From Acidimicrobiia bacterium (lineage in GTDB: Bacteria > Actinomycetota > Acidimicrobiia > IMCC26256 > PALSA-610): a stretch of 64,000 bases of DNA. The first letter of the stretch is position 1, and the number at the start of each line of letters is the position of its first letter. Below the pieces are notes generated by a model. It ran no database searches, was not told the origin of the DNA, and saw only the letters and a program-made list of their open reading frames with translations. Shown here piece after piece: positions 7,704 to 15,710 of the stretch. Location of the stretch: positions 124,001 through 188,000 of the forward strand of contig DATBAK010000010.1 of the NCBI GenBank assembly GCA_036271555.1. The letters are read 5' to 3'. Made by a program: the position numbers and the translations under genes.

Positions 7704-9102
7704 ACAACGTTCCGCCATCGAGACGGCCGATGCCATTCGCACGCGCGCGACGAGCGCGGTCGACGTCACGACGCAGTGCCTCGACGCGATCGGGCGCCGC
7801 AACCCCGAGCTGAACGCGTTCGTGCACCTCGACGGCGATCGCGCGCTCGCGGCCGCGGCCGCGGTCGACCGACGCGTCGCCGCGGGCGACGACCCCGGCC
7901 CGCTCGCGGGCGTGCCGTTCGGCGTGAAGGACCTCGACGACTGCGCGGGCATGCCGACGACCCACGGCTCGCGCTGGTACCTCGGTCGCCCCCCGGTCGC
8001 GAGCGACGCGCTGCACGTCGGTCGGCTCCGTGCCGTGGGCGCGATCCCACTCGGCAAGACCGCGGCCCCCGAGTTCGGCACGTTCGCGTACACCGCGAGT
8101 CCCGCGCTCGGCGTCACCCGCAACCCGTGGAACCCGGAGCGCACGCCGGGCGGGTCGTCGGGTGGCTCGGCCGCGGCGATCGCGGCGGACATGGTGCCGT
8201 TCGCCACGTCGAGCGACGGCGGCGGATCGACGCGTACCCCGGCGGGCTTCACCGGACTCGTCGGGCTCAAGTGCTCGTACGGCCGCATCCCCGACGCCGA
8301 CGCGGGCCGCTACGCACAGACCGCGGTGCCCGGCGCGCTCGCGACGACCGTCGCCGACAGCGCGCGCCTGCTCGACATCATGGCCGGCCCGCACCGGCGC
8401 GACCGCAGCTCCCTGCCCGCGCCGACCGTTCGCTACGAGGACGCCATCGAGACCCTCGACGTCGAGGGCTTGCGCATCGCGTGGTCGTCGGACCTCGGCT
8501 TCGCGATCGTCGACCCCGAGGTCGAGGCCATCGCGCACGACGCGTTCGCAGCGCTCGTGAAGGCGGGCTCGCTCGCGCTCGACCCGCGCCGGATCGAGTT
8601 CAAGGACCCGATTCCCGTGTGGGCGCGCATCAGCGGCGTCGACATGTGGGTGCACATCCCCGACGGCTGCTGGCCCGACCGCGCCGACGACCTCGATCCG
8701 CGCGTGCGTCCGGGGTTCGACTCGGCGGCGCGGGTGATGCTTCCGAAGTTCGGCGCGCTGGCGCGGCAGCGGCTCGCGATCGAGGACGCGATGGCGGACC
8801 TGTTCGACACGGTCGACGTGCTCGCGACGCCCATGACCGCGATCACCGCCTTCGCGGCCGAGGGTCCGATGCCGACGGAGATCCTCGGTCAGCGCGTGCA
8901 CGCGGGTATGTCGGTGCCGTTCGCGATGCTTTCCAACCTGTGGGGCTCACCCGCGATCTCGGTACCCGCGGGCGTGAGCGCGGCCGGCATGCCCGTCGGA
9001 TTGCATCTGATGGCCGACCGTCACCGCGACGACGTCTGCCTCCGCCTCGCACGCGTGCTCGAGCAGGCGCGCCCCTGGCCCCGCCACGCTCCGATTCGCT
9101 GA
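7696..9102 (+). CDS. Amidase (amidase signature family)
   Basis: 468 residues from the GTG at 7696, overlapping the DinB gene. The Ser-cis-Ser-Lys triad is complete: Lys in PFGVKDLDD (~78), the cis-Ser in GGSSGGSAAAIAAD (~153) and the nucleophile Ser in SSDGGGSTRTPAG (~178). These enzymes hydrolyse amides such as acylamides, glutamyl-tRNA amides or aryl-amides; the lack of GatB/GatC neighbours argues against GatA. The C-terminus (WGSPAISVPAGVSAAGMPVG) is typical. The gene is followed 10 bases later by a 44-bp palindrome shared with two other convergent gene ends. Confidence 0.9.
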   Translation: MTEQRSAIETADAIRTRATSAVDVTTQCLDAIGRRNPELNAFVHLDGDRALAAAAAVDRRVAAGDDPGPLAGVPFGVKDLDDCAGMPTTHGSRWYLGRPPVASDALHVGRLRAVGAIPLGKTAAPEFGTFAYTASPALGVTRNPWNPERTPGGSSGGSAAAIAADMVPFATSSDGGGSTRTPAGFTGLVGLKCSYGRIPDADAGRYAQTAVPGALATTVADSARLLDIMAGPHRRDRSSLPAPTVRYEDAIETLDVEGLRIAWSSDLGFAIVDPEVEAIAHDAFAALVKAGSLALDPRRIEFKDPIPVWARISGVDMWVHIPDGCWPDRADDLDPRVRPGFDSAARVMLPKFGALARQRLAIEDAMADLFDTVDVLATPMTAITAFAAEGPMPTEILGQRVHAGMSVPFAMLSNLWGSPAISVPAGVSAAGMPVGLHLMADRHRDDVCLRLARVLEQARPWPRHAPIR

Positions 9103-9112
9103 CCGCGTTCCC

Positions 9113-9156
9113 GTGGTACTGCGTTATCGGCGTATTGCCGCCGAACGCAGTACCAC
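9113..9156. repeat. 44-bp palindrome, copy 1 (family 1), between convergent genes
   Basis: Outer arms GTGGTACTGCGTT (9113-9125) and AACGCAGTACCAC (9144-9156) are exact reverse complements. The inner 18 bases form a shorter CGGC/GCCG stem with a TAT loop. Identical outer arms recur at 34027 and 50350. This copy overlaps the 3' end of the minus-strand DUF5317 gene and provides its last codons and TAA stop. It probably works as a bidirectional terminator. Confidence 0.9.
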
Positions 9157-9720
9157 CGGACGGCGGCGGCCGGAGAGGAGCCGGTCGAGCGCGGGCCAGC
9201 GCGGCACACCGCAGATCCCGGCGAGCATCGCGGCCGCGCCCAGCAGGAGCAGCAGGTCACCGACGCTGAACACGTTCGCGAGCGGGAACCACTTCGGGAA
9301 CGAGAACACGTCGCCGAGGAACGCGAGCTTCGCGTGCGCGACCGCGGCCGAGTTGTCGAAGCCGCCCTTCTCCTGAATGCCCGCGGCGGCGAGCGCGGTG
9401 CGCGACGCCGGCATGGTGCCGCCGTTCGCCGCGATCGCCGCGAAGTTGCACGCGCCGCCGAGCGCCGCGATCCAGAGGTTCGGCAGATTCCGATTCGTGT
9501 ACAGGAACAGGATCGCGAGCCCGTACGACGCGAGGTGGATGCCCGACGCGACGCGATGCGAGAACGTGTTCGGCGCGATCGTCACGATCACCAGCTGCAG
9601 CACGAACGCGCCGATGATGAGCGGCTTGCCGTGGAGCTGGATCGATCCGATCTTCCGAAGGTCGCCGCCGAGCGCGAGCACGAGCACCACTGCGAGGGCG
9701 AGCCCGACGAAGATCGTCAC
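9124..9720 (-). CDS. DUF5317 family membrane protein
   Basis: A GTG at 9720 overlaps the stop of the upstream GGDEF-EAL gene in a GTGA, giving 198 residues. It has about five hydrophobic segments starting IFVGLALAVVLVLALGGDLR. The DUF5317 hallmarks are present: NLWIAALGGACNFAAIAANG, TMPASRTALAAAGIQEKGG, then LAFLGDVFSFPKWFPLANVF and SVGDLLLLLGAA. The function is unknown. The last ten or so codons, encoding VVLRSAAIRR, lie inside the palindrome, so the C-terminus was apparently rewritten by the repeat. Confidence 0.85.
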   Translation of the reverse strand: MTIFVGLALAVVLVLALGGDLRKIGSIQLHGKPLIIGAFVLQLVIVTIAPNTFSHRVASGIHLASYGLAILFLYTNRNLPNLWIAALGGACNFAAIAANGGTMPASRTALAAAGIQEKGGFDNSAAVAHAKLAFLGDVFSFPKWFPLANVFSVGDLLLLLGAAAMLAGICGVPRWPALDRLLSGRRRPVVLRSAAIRR

Positions 9721-11783
9721 CGGAGCTCCTGAGCGAGCGACGCCTCCGCCACGAGCGACCGCTGCGCGACGGGCCAGCGCTTCGAGTGCAGCCACGCGGT
9801 GATCTCGTCCGCCGATCCCGGCGGTTTGATCCAGTAGCCCTGCGCAAGGTTGCACCCGAGCTCGATGAGGCGGTGGTACACGTCGGCGGTCTCGACGCCC
9901 TCCGCGATCGACGCGATCCCGAGCTTTCCGGCCAGGTCGATCGTCGACGTCACGATCCACGCGTCGGCGGGATTGGCGATCATCTCGGTGACGAACGAGC
10001 GGTCGATCTTCAAGTGGTTCACCGGAAGGTCACGCAGGTTCGACAACGACGCGTAGCCCGTACCGAAGTCGTCGATCGCGATCTCGACACCGATGCCGCG
10101 CAGGGTGCTGAGGACCTCCATCGCGCGGGTGCGGTCGACGAGCAGCGCGTTCTCGGTGAGCTCCAGCTCGAGCAAGGCCGGCGCGAGCTCGGTGCGCGCG
10201 AGGAGCTCGGCGACCATGTTCGGGAAGTCGCGGTCCTGCAGGTTGCGCGCCGATACATTCACGGCCACCGAGAGGTCGAAGCCGTCCTGCTGCCAGCGCG
10301 CGCACTGCGCCAGCGATTCCGAGAGCATGCGCGCGGTGAAGGGGGCCATGAGCTCGGTCTGCTCCGCGAGCGCGACGAACTGCTCGGGCATGATCATCCC
10401 GAGCCGCGGGTGGTTCCAGCGGGCGAGCGCCTCGACACCGACGACCGTTCCCGACACGAGGTCGACCTTGGGTTGGTAGTGCACGCCGAGCTCGCACTGG
10501 ACGATCGCGCGCTCGAGCTCACCGAGCAGCGCGAGCCGCCCGTGGCTCATCGGACGCGAGGTGCTGTAGCGGCGTACCGAGTCGTCGGCGACCTTGGCGT
10601 CGTACATCGCCTCGTCGGCATGCTGCAGGAGCAGCTCGATGCTCGAACCGTGGTCGGGGTAGACGGCGACACCGATGCTGCCGTCGATCTTGATCGGGAA
10701 CCCGCCGACGACGCACGGCTGCGAGAGCACATCGTGCACGCGGTGAACGGCCGCGAGTGCGCCGTCGATGTTGTCGACGTCGACGAGCAGGAGCGCGAAC
10801 TCGTCGCCACCGAGCCGGGCCGCGACGTCGGAGCCGCGGCGGGCGACCCGGAGTCGGAGCGCGACCTCTTGGAGGACGAGGTCGCCGATCTGGTGGCCGA
10901 GCCGGTCGTTGATCTCCTTGAAGCCGTCGAGGTCGAGCACCGCGACCGCGAACGAGCGGCCCGAGCGCATCGAGTGCGCGTGCGTCATGCTCGCGATGTC
11001 GAAGAACTGCCGGCGGTTCGGGAGGTCGGTGAGCGCGTCGTGCGTGGCCTCGTGCTGGCGGCGCAGCGCGAGGCTCGCGGCGCGGTAGACGTTCCACACC
11101 GCGACGACGAGCAGCGGCACGAGGAACGGGCTCTGGGTCGCGGTGATCGCGAACACCGGTCCGAGCGCGAGGAGCATGCCGTCGGTCGAGAGGTTCGACG
11201 CGACCGCCTTGCGCATGATCGGGATCGGGCTGACGCCCTCGTCGAGCGCGAACACCGTCGTCGTGAGGATGATGTTCGTCGCGAACGCGACCGCAGCCGC
11301 GGTGAGGATCACCGCGAGCCACTGCAACCCCGGCTCACGACCCGACAGCAGATCGTGGCCGTGGGGGATCGCCACGATCGCGACCGCGACGGTGAGCGAG
11401 AGCACCATCTGCGCGACGTTGAAGGCCATGCGCAGTGGCCGTTTGCGGCCGAGCGCGTCGCCCATCGCGCTCGCGAGCGCCATCGCGCACAGCGCCCCGG
11501 CCGGGGAGAGGAGGACCAGCGCGAAGGCGAAGGTCCAGGAGATCGTGATGTCGGATTCCTCGTGGAGATGGAGGAACGACATCGGGCGGCCCTCGCTCAG
11601 GAGGAGCAGCGCCGCCAGGATGATGAAGCCCGAGGGCCGAGGTCCCCAGAACTCGTGCAGGCGCGAGTGGACGCCCTCGAACACGAGGGCGCCTGCACCC
11701 GCCAGGATGACGCCCCCGACATAGACCCTGACCAGTCTCGTCCGGCGCCGCGCGTGTTCCACCACTGTCGTTTGTCGCCGCAC
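9717..11783 (-). CDS. Membrane-bound GGDEF-EAL cyclic-di-GMP enzyme
   Basis: 688 residues. The first ~210 contain six or more hydrophobic helices (VYVGGVILAGAGALVFEGV, SGFIILAALLLLSEG and later segments), a MASE-like sensor. Next comes a diguanylate cyclase with intact signature RLGGDEFALLL (~324), then a phosphodiesterase domain with VEALARWNHP (~448), DDFGTGYASLSNL and IAEGVET. Both catalytic motifs look complete, so synthesis and breakdown of c-di-GMP are both possible; which dominates cannot be told. It is translationally coupled to DUF5317. A 30-codon ORF with a strong ribosome site lies 29 bases upstream, apparently on the same transcript. Confidence 0.92.
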   Translation of the reverse strand: MRRQTTVVEHARRRTRLVRVYVGGVILAGAGALVFEGVHSRLHEFWGPRPSGFIILAALLLLSEGRPMSFLHLHEESDITISWTFAFALVLLSPAGALCAMALASAMGDALGRKRPLRMAFNVAQMVLSLTVAVAIVAIPHGHDLLSGREPGLQWLAVILTAAAVAFATNIILTTTVFALDEGVSPIPIMRKAVASNLSTDGMLLALGPVFAITATQSPFLVPLLVVAVWNVYRAASLALRRQHEATHDALTDLPNRRQFFDIASMTHAHSMRSGRSFAVAVLDLDGFKEINDRLGHQIGDLVLQEVALRLRVARRGSDVAARLGGDEFALLLVDVDNIDGALAAVHRVHDVLSQPCVVGGFPIKIDGSIGVAVYPDHGSSIELLLQHADEAMYDAKVADDSVRRYSTSRPMSHGRLALLGELERAIVQCELGVHYQPKVDLVSGTVVGVEALARWNHPRLGMIMPEQFVALAEQTELMAPFTARMLSESLAQCARWQQDGFDLSVAVNVSARNLQDRDFPNMVAELLARTELAPALLELELTENALLVDRTRAMEVLSTLRGIGVEIAIDDFGTGYASLSNLRDLPVNHLKIDRSFVTEMIANPADAWIVTSTIDLAGKLGIASIAEGVETADVYHRLIELGCNLAQGYWIKPPGSADEITAWLHSKRWPVAQRSLVAEASLAQELR

Positions 11784-11812
11784 CGGCCGTCTGGCTTAAG
11801 GAAAGTGGCGAT

Positions 11813-11905
11813 CTACCGCCACTTCACCGGCGCCGCGAGAACCGTGTAGACGGCCGTGAGCGCCGCAATCACGCCGGCGTTGGCGAGGGGCTTCCACTTG
11901 AGCAT
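11813..11905 (-). CDS. 30-residue single-helix membrane microprotein or leader peptide
   Basis: ATG at 11905 is preceded by AAGGAGG with six bases between them, one of the best ribosome sites in the window. The product starts MLKWKPLANAGVIAALTAVY, carries one ~18-residue hydrophobic stretch, and ends APVKWR before TAG. Charged ends (Lys/Trp/Lys at the start, Lys-Trp-Arg at the end) flank the helix. It sits 29 bases upstream of the GGDEF-EAL gene on the same strand, with a 7-bp hairpin (11944-11960) in its own 5' region. Either a regulatory membrane microprotein or a translated leader is possible. Confidence 0.6.
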   Translation of the reverse strand: MLKWKPLANAGVIAALTAVYTVLAAPVKWR

Positions 11906-11993
11906 CGATTTCCTCCTTGTACACCCGAGGCGGGTGGGCTGGTAGCCACGGAGCGTGGCTGGGAGGACTATGCGATTCACCCTCCGTCACAGC

Positions 11994-12013
11994 AATGGGC
12001 CGACCGGCCCATT
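11994..12013 (-). terminator. Perfect 8-bp hairpin after the DnaJ-domain gene
   Basis: AATGGGCC (11994-12001) pairs with GGCCCATT (12006-12013) around GACC, starting 4 bases past the TAA stop of the minus-strand DnaJ-domain gene. It lacks a T-run. Confidence 0.55.
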
Positions 12014-12017
12014 TGCG

Positions 12018-12818
12018 TTATGCGACTGTCGCGGGCCGGTCGGAACCGAGTCGCCGCAAGCGCCGCACGCCCACGACGAGGAAGACCGTGCCGCCGATCA
12101 GGAGCTTCACGGCGACGATCCAGAGCGTGATGTCGCGGGCGGTCGTGCTCTCGTCGGCGATCACGTCGGACGGGTGGTCGGGGCGATAGAGGATGCCGAG
12201 CCGCGAGCCCGCGGCGTCGGTCCCGGGATTGATCCGGTTCGGCTCGGCGACCTGGATGGTCGCGCCGGCCGCGGTCGAGAAGCGCACGTCGGTGTGGCCG
12301 GCCACCGCGACGATCACGGCGTCGGCGTGCTCGCGGCCGGCGCGGCGGGCCCGGTCGTGAGCCTGGAGCCGGACGATCACGACCGCGACCACGATGCCGG
12401 CGAGGAGCACCGCGACGCCGCCCGTGATCCAGCGGTGCGCGTGCCGCCGGACGACAACGGGATCGACGGGCGGGGCCGCCTCGACCCTCGTTGCGGCAGA
12501 TGGCGGTGCGCTCGGCACCGGCGCCGCGGTCGCGGGAGCTCCGGCCGGGCGGCGGTCGAGGCGCCTCTGGGCACGGACGTCGTCGTACGCGCGCCGCAGT
12601 CGCTTGTCGCCGAGGACCTCGTAGGCGGAGACGACGGTCGTGAACCGTTCGGCGTCCTCCACAGTCGAGTCGCCCCGGTCGGGGTGCAGCTGCTTGGCGA
12701 GCCCGCGGAAGGCGACCGCGATGTCCGCGACCGGCGCGGTCGGGTCGACGCCGAGCACGGCGTAGAAATCGATCTCCGCCCAGTCGCGGGTCCGCACGCC
12801 TCCGACTCTAGGGACCAT
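12018..12818 (-). CDS. Membrane protein with N-terminal DnaJ (J) domain
   Basis: 266 residues from ATG 12818; a GTG at 12797 seven codons later is also possible, as neither has a good ribosome site. Residues ~15-85 are a J domain: DFYAVLGVDPTAPVADIAVA, then the HPD motif in LAKQLHPDRGDS (~45), then VVSAYEVLGDKRLRRAYDDV. A Pro/Ala-rich linker leads to a transmembrane helix (ITGGVAVLLAGIVVAVVIV), an extracytoplasmic segment of ~75 residues and a second helix (LWIVAVKLLIGGTVFLVVGV). It would recruit DnaK-type chaperones to the membrane. The outer domain resembles nothing I recognise. Confidence 0.8.
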   Translation of the reverse strand: MVPRVGGVRTRDWAEIDFYAVLGVDPTAPVADIAVAFRGLAKQLHPDRGDSTVEDAERFTTVVSAYEVLGDKRLRRAYDDVRAQRRLDRRPAGAPATAAPVPSAPPSAATRVEAAPPVDPVVVRRHAHRWITGGVAVLLAGIVVAVVIVRLQAHDRARRAGREHADAVIVAVAGHTDVRFSTAAGATIQVAEPNRINPGTDAAGSRLGILYRPDHPSDVIADESTTARDITLWIVAVKLLIGGTVFLVVGVRRLRRLGSDRPATVA

Positions 12819-12830
12819 TCGTCGCGGGGA

Positions 12831-13072
12831 AGGCGTCGGGAGCGGCGAGCGCAGCGAGTGCGACAGGACAAAGCGTCGGTTCCCGCAACGACGGGCGGGT
12901 CGCTGGGCGGCCCGTCCGAGCCTGCGGCTGAGGCGTCAGGAGCGGCGAGCCCAGCGAGTGCGACAGGGCAAAGCGTCGGTTCCCGCAACGACGGGCGGGT
13001 CGCTGGGCGGCCCGTCCGAGCCTGCGGCTGAGGCGTCAGGAGCGGCGAGCCCAGCGAGTGCGACCAGAAAGC
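12831..13072 (-). repeat. Tandem repeat, 100-bp unit, 2.4 copies (family 2)
   Basis: AGGCGTC(A/G)GGAGCGGCGAGC recurs at 12831, 12931 and 13031, an exact 100-bp period. The two full units are nearly identical and the third stops at GCGACCAGAAA just before a minus-strand stop codon. The unit shares its GGTCGC-CTCGC end (minus strand) with repeats elsewhere in the window. No CDS is seen in this stretch. Confidence 0.9.
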
Positions 13073-13240
13073 TCAGTCGAGATCGGCCTCCTCGACGACG
13101 AGGTCCCAGCGGTCGGCGCAGTCCTCGCAGCGGTAGGTGACGATGTCGCCCGGCTGCGGCGGATCCTCGGGATCGATCAGCTGCACGAGGTGCGCCCGCC
13201 CACCGCAGTCGACGCACACGATCACCGTCGCAATGCTCAT
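13073..13240 (-). CDS. Small zinc-ribbon-like protein
   Basis: The 55-residue product starts at ATG 13240 (MSIATVIVCVDCGGRAHLVQ). Two CxxC pairs (CVDC near residue 9, CEDC near 38) spaced ~27 residues form a classic four-cysteine zinc knuckle. The acidic tail (VVEEADLD) is typical of small actinobacterial zinc-ribbon proteins. Role unknown; nucleic-acid or protein binding is plausible. An upstream in-frame ATG at 13273 would add eleven basic residues and is less likely. The 3' end runs straight into the 100-bp tandem repeat. Confidence 0.75.
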   Translation of the reverse strand: MSIATVIVCVDCGGRAHLVQLIDPEDPPQPGDIVTYRCEDCADRWDLVVEEADLD

Positions 13241-13322
13241 GCGGCTTCGCCCTCGAAGCCTCGATCCGGACACCTTCGGCCCACCGACACGCCCTCCGGC
13301 TCCGACGACTGCGCCTCGCTGC

Positions 13323-13949
13323 TCATGCGACCGTCACCTCATGCGCCCACACCGCGTAGAGCGGATCGCCGCCCGGAGGAGTGGGGCAGCGGCGGCTGTC
13401 CGACGGACCGAAGCCGCCGGCCAACTCGAAGTAGTGCTTCACGATCTCGACGTGGCCCGCGTCGTCGGTCATCAGCCAGCCGTGAATCGCCTTCGTGGGG
13501 AAGAGGCGATTCGAGAACGTGCAGCAGAGCACGCCGCCCGGCCGCAGCACGCGCGCCGCGGAACGGAACACTTCGACCGGACGCACGAGGTAGTCGACCG
13601 ACACGCAGCACACCACCGCGTCGAACGACGCGTCCGCGAACGGGAGCTCGGGCTGCGCGTTGAGGTCGTGGACGACGCGTTCCGCGGCCATCGGGTTGTG
13701 CGCGAGCTCCGATTCGTTCATGCCGAGCACGGTGAGCCGGCGCGGTGGCGCGCGAAAGTGCGAGACCCACGACGACATGACGTCGAGCACGTCACCGTCG
13801 AAGCCGAGCTCCGCGTACAGCGTGCCGACCGCGGCGATCGCGCCCGCATCGATGTGGGTGACGAGGCGCAGCGGCGCGTAGAACTGCGCGTCGGGCGCGT
13901 CGTCGGCACGGTCGAAGAAACCGTCGGGAAACGGGGGCGCGTCGCTCAC
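13323..13949 (-). CDS. Class I SAM-dependent methyltransferase
   Basis: 208 residues from a GTG. VLDVMSSWVSHF is a variant of motif I (the glycine-rich loop is weak), followed by LTVLGMNESELAHNPMA. DLNAQPELPFADASFDAVVC is motif II/III, and VLRPGGVLCCTFSNRLFPTKA is the conserved motif IV/V region typical of UbiE/Methyltransf_11 proteins. The substrate is unknown. It is divergent from the cyclase gene with 48 bases between start codons, a compact bidirectional promoter region. Confidence 0.8.
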   Translation of the reverse strand: MSDAPPFPDGFFDRADDAPDAQFYAPLRLVTHIDAGAIAAVGTLYAELGFDGDVLDVMSSWVSHFRAPPRRLTVLGMNESELAHNPMAAERVVHDLNAQPELPFADASFDAVVCCVSVDYLVRPVEVFRSAARVLRPGGVLCCTFSNRLFPTKAIHGWLMTDDAGHVEIVKHYFELAGGFGPSDSRRCPTPPGGDPLYAVWAHEVTVA

Positions 13950-13997
13950 CGAGGGTCACGTTACGCTGCGCCCCGCCCGTTCCTCGAAGGAGTCACG

Positions 13998-14930
13998 ATG
14001 CCGCTTCCCGACCCGCTGCGCGAGCTCTCGGCCCGGGTGTCGAACTGGGGACGTTGGGGCACCGACGACGAACGGGGCACGCTCAACCTCATCACGAGCG
14101 ACGCGGTGCAACGGGGTGCCGCGGCCGTGCGCCAGGGACGCGTCTTCTCGCTCGCGATCCCGTTCGCTTCCGACGGTCCGCAGTGGGACAGCGTGAACAT
14201 GCCGCTGCGTGCGAACCCGAAGCTCAACACCTACGCCGTGAACGTGAGCTTCACGGGCGACAGGGCCGACTTCACGACGAGCGACGACGCGTTCTCCATG
14301 GGTTCGCAGGCCGCGACGCACTGGGACGCGCTCGCGCACGTCGGCTACGAAGGCAAGCTCTACAACGACACCGACGACTCGGTGGTATCCGCCGGCGGCG
14401 CGTCGCAACTCGGGGTGCAGAGCATCGGTGCGGTCGCGACGCGAGGCGTGCTCCTCGACGTCGCGCGCGTGCACGACGTCGACCACTTCGACCACAACTA
14501 CGCGATCACCGCCGACGATCTCGACCGCGCCGTCGAGGCCACGCGCGTCACGATCGAATCCGGTGACGCCGTGCTCGTGCGTACCGGCCAGATGCACTTC
14601 CTGCGTACCGGCGACCGGCCGCGCTACTCGCATCCGTCGCCCGGGCTCTCCACTGACACGATCGCGTGGCTGCGCGATCACGACGTCGCCGCGGTCGCGA
14701 CCGACACGTTGACGTTCGAGGTTTATCCGTGCGAGGACCCGGCCGTCTTCATGCCGGTCCACATGATCCACTTGCGCGACATGGGTCTGCTGCAGGGACA
14801 GGTGTGGGCGCTCGACGACCTCGCGGCCGACTGCGCGACCGACGGGCAGTACGACTTCCTACTCTGCGCGACGCCGTTGCCGTTGACCGGCGCGGTGGGC
14901 GCGCCGGTCGCGCCGACCGCGATCAAATAG
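13998..14930 (+). CDS. Cyclase family metal-dependent hydrolase (kynurenine formamidase-like)
   Basis: 310 residues; GAAGGAG lies five bases before the ATG. The family metal-binding pattern is seen as ATHWDALAHVGYEG (~112), followed by TRGVLLDVAR and, near the C-terminus, VHMIHLRDMGLLQGQVWALD. Members hydrolyse N-formylkynurenine or cyclic amides or act in ring closures. The longer N-terminal region with DERGTLNLIT is typical of the ~310-residue actinobacterial subgroup whose substrate is not established. It is convergent with the SDR gene, six bases away. Confidence 0.85.
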   Translation: MPLPDPLRELSARVSNWGRWGTDDERGTLNLITSDAVQRGAAAVRQGRVFSLAIPFASDGPQWDSVNMPLRANPKLNTYAVNVSFTGDRADFTTSDDAFSMGSQAATHWDALAHVGYEGKLYNDTDDSVVSAGGASQLGVQSIGAVATRGVLLDVARVHDVDHFDHNYAITADDLDRAVEATRVTIESGDAVLVRTGQMHFLRTGDRPRYSHPSPGLSTDTIAWLRDHDVAAVATDTLTFEVYPCEDPAVFMPVHMIHLRDMGLLQGQVWALDDLAADCATDGQYDFLLCATPLPLTGAVGAPVAPTAIK

Positions 14931-14936
14931 GAAAGA

Positions 14937-15710
14937 TCACTCCACCGGCGGTGTCGGCTGCACCTCGAGCACGGAGATCGTGCTGCCGCGCTCGAGGGTC
15001 ACGACCGACACGACCGCGCGCGCGACGGTCGCGGCGTCGTTCGTGTGCCAGTGGCGCTGGAGCCCGAAGCGCTGCCACTGCGGGATGAGCGTGTCGAAGA
15101 CATCGGGATCCCACTCGTCGCCGAAGCCCGTGAGCGTCGGGCCCACGCGCACGACGCTCGTGCGGATCGCGGTGCCTTCGAGCTCCAACGCGAGGGTCGT
15201 CGCGAGGTGCTCCACACCGGCCTTCGTCGCGCCGTACGCGGGCATCTTCGGGCGCGGGTGCACGGTGACGTCGGACGAGATGAAGACCAGATCGCCCGCA
15301 CCGCCGCGCTCGAGCATCGATCGGATCGCGCGGCGCGAAAGATAGATGGGACCCAACAGGTTCGTCTCGACGATCCGCCGGTGGACGTCGTCGTCGACCT
15401 CGTGCAGCGCGCCGGGCCGCGCGACACCCGCGTTGTTCACCAGCACGTCGACGGGTCCGAGCGCGGATTCCGCGGCGCGGAAGAACTCGTCGACGGACGC
15501 GGTGTCGCGCACGTCGAGCGGATGCGCGAAGGCGCGGCCACCCGCCGCGTTGATCGCTCGCGCGGTCTCGTCGAGCGCGTCCGCGCCGCGCGCGCCGATG
15601 CCGACGCGCCATCCCAGATCGCCGAACGCACGCGCGATCGCCGACCCGATGCCCGACGACGCGCCGGTGACGAACGCGGTGCGCGGGCCGCCGGAATCGT
15701 CAGTGGCCAC
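14937..15710 (-). CDS. Short-chain dehydrogenase/reductase
   Basis: A GTG at 15710, overlapping the MBL-fold gene's stop by 11 bases, gives 257 residues. The NAD(P) site is TGASSGIGSAIARAFG; the acidic residue ending the second strand is replaced by GARGAD, hinting at NADP. Catalytic Ser is in LVFISSDV and YGATK supplies Tyr/Lys. The C-terminal ~60 residues (QWQRFGLQRHWHTNDAATVA) resemble SDRs with an extended substrate lid. It appears to be the last gene of a minus-strand cluster with the MBL hydrolase and mscR, which suggests aldehyde metabolism, but the substrate is unknown. Confidence 0.88.
   Translation of the reverse strand: MATDDSGGPRTAFVTGASSGIGSAIARAFGDLGWRVGIGARGADALDETARAINAAGGRAFAHPLDVRDTASVDEFFRAAESALGPVDVLVNNAGVARPGALHEVDDDVHRRIVETNLLGPIYLSRRAIRSMLERGGAGDLVFISSDVTVHPRPKMPAYGATKAGVEHLATTLALELEGTAIRTSVVRVGPTLTGFGDEWDPDVFDTLIPQWQRFGLQRHWHTNDAATVARAVVSVVTLERGSTISVLEVQPTPPVE

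Noticed and set aside
12831-13072. CRISPR-like array
   Set aside because: The 100-bp units are repeated whole, without unique spacers, and no cas gene is present.
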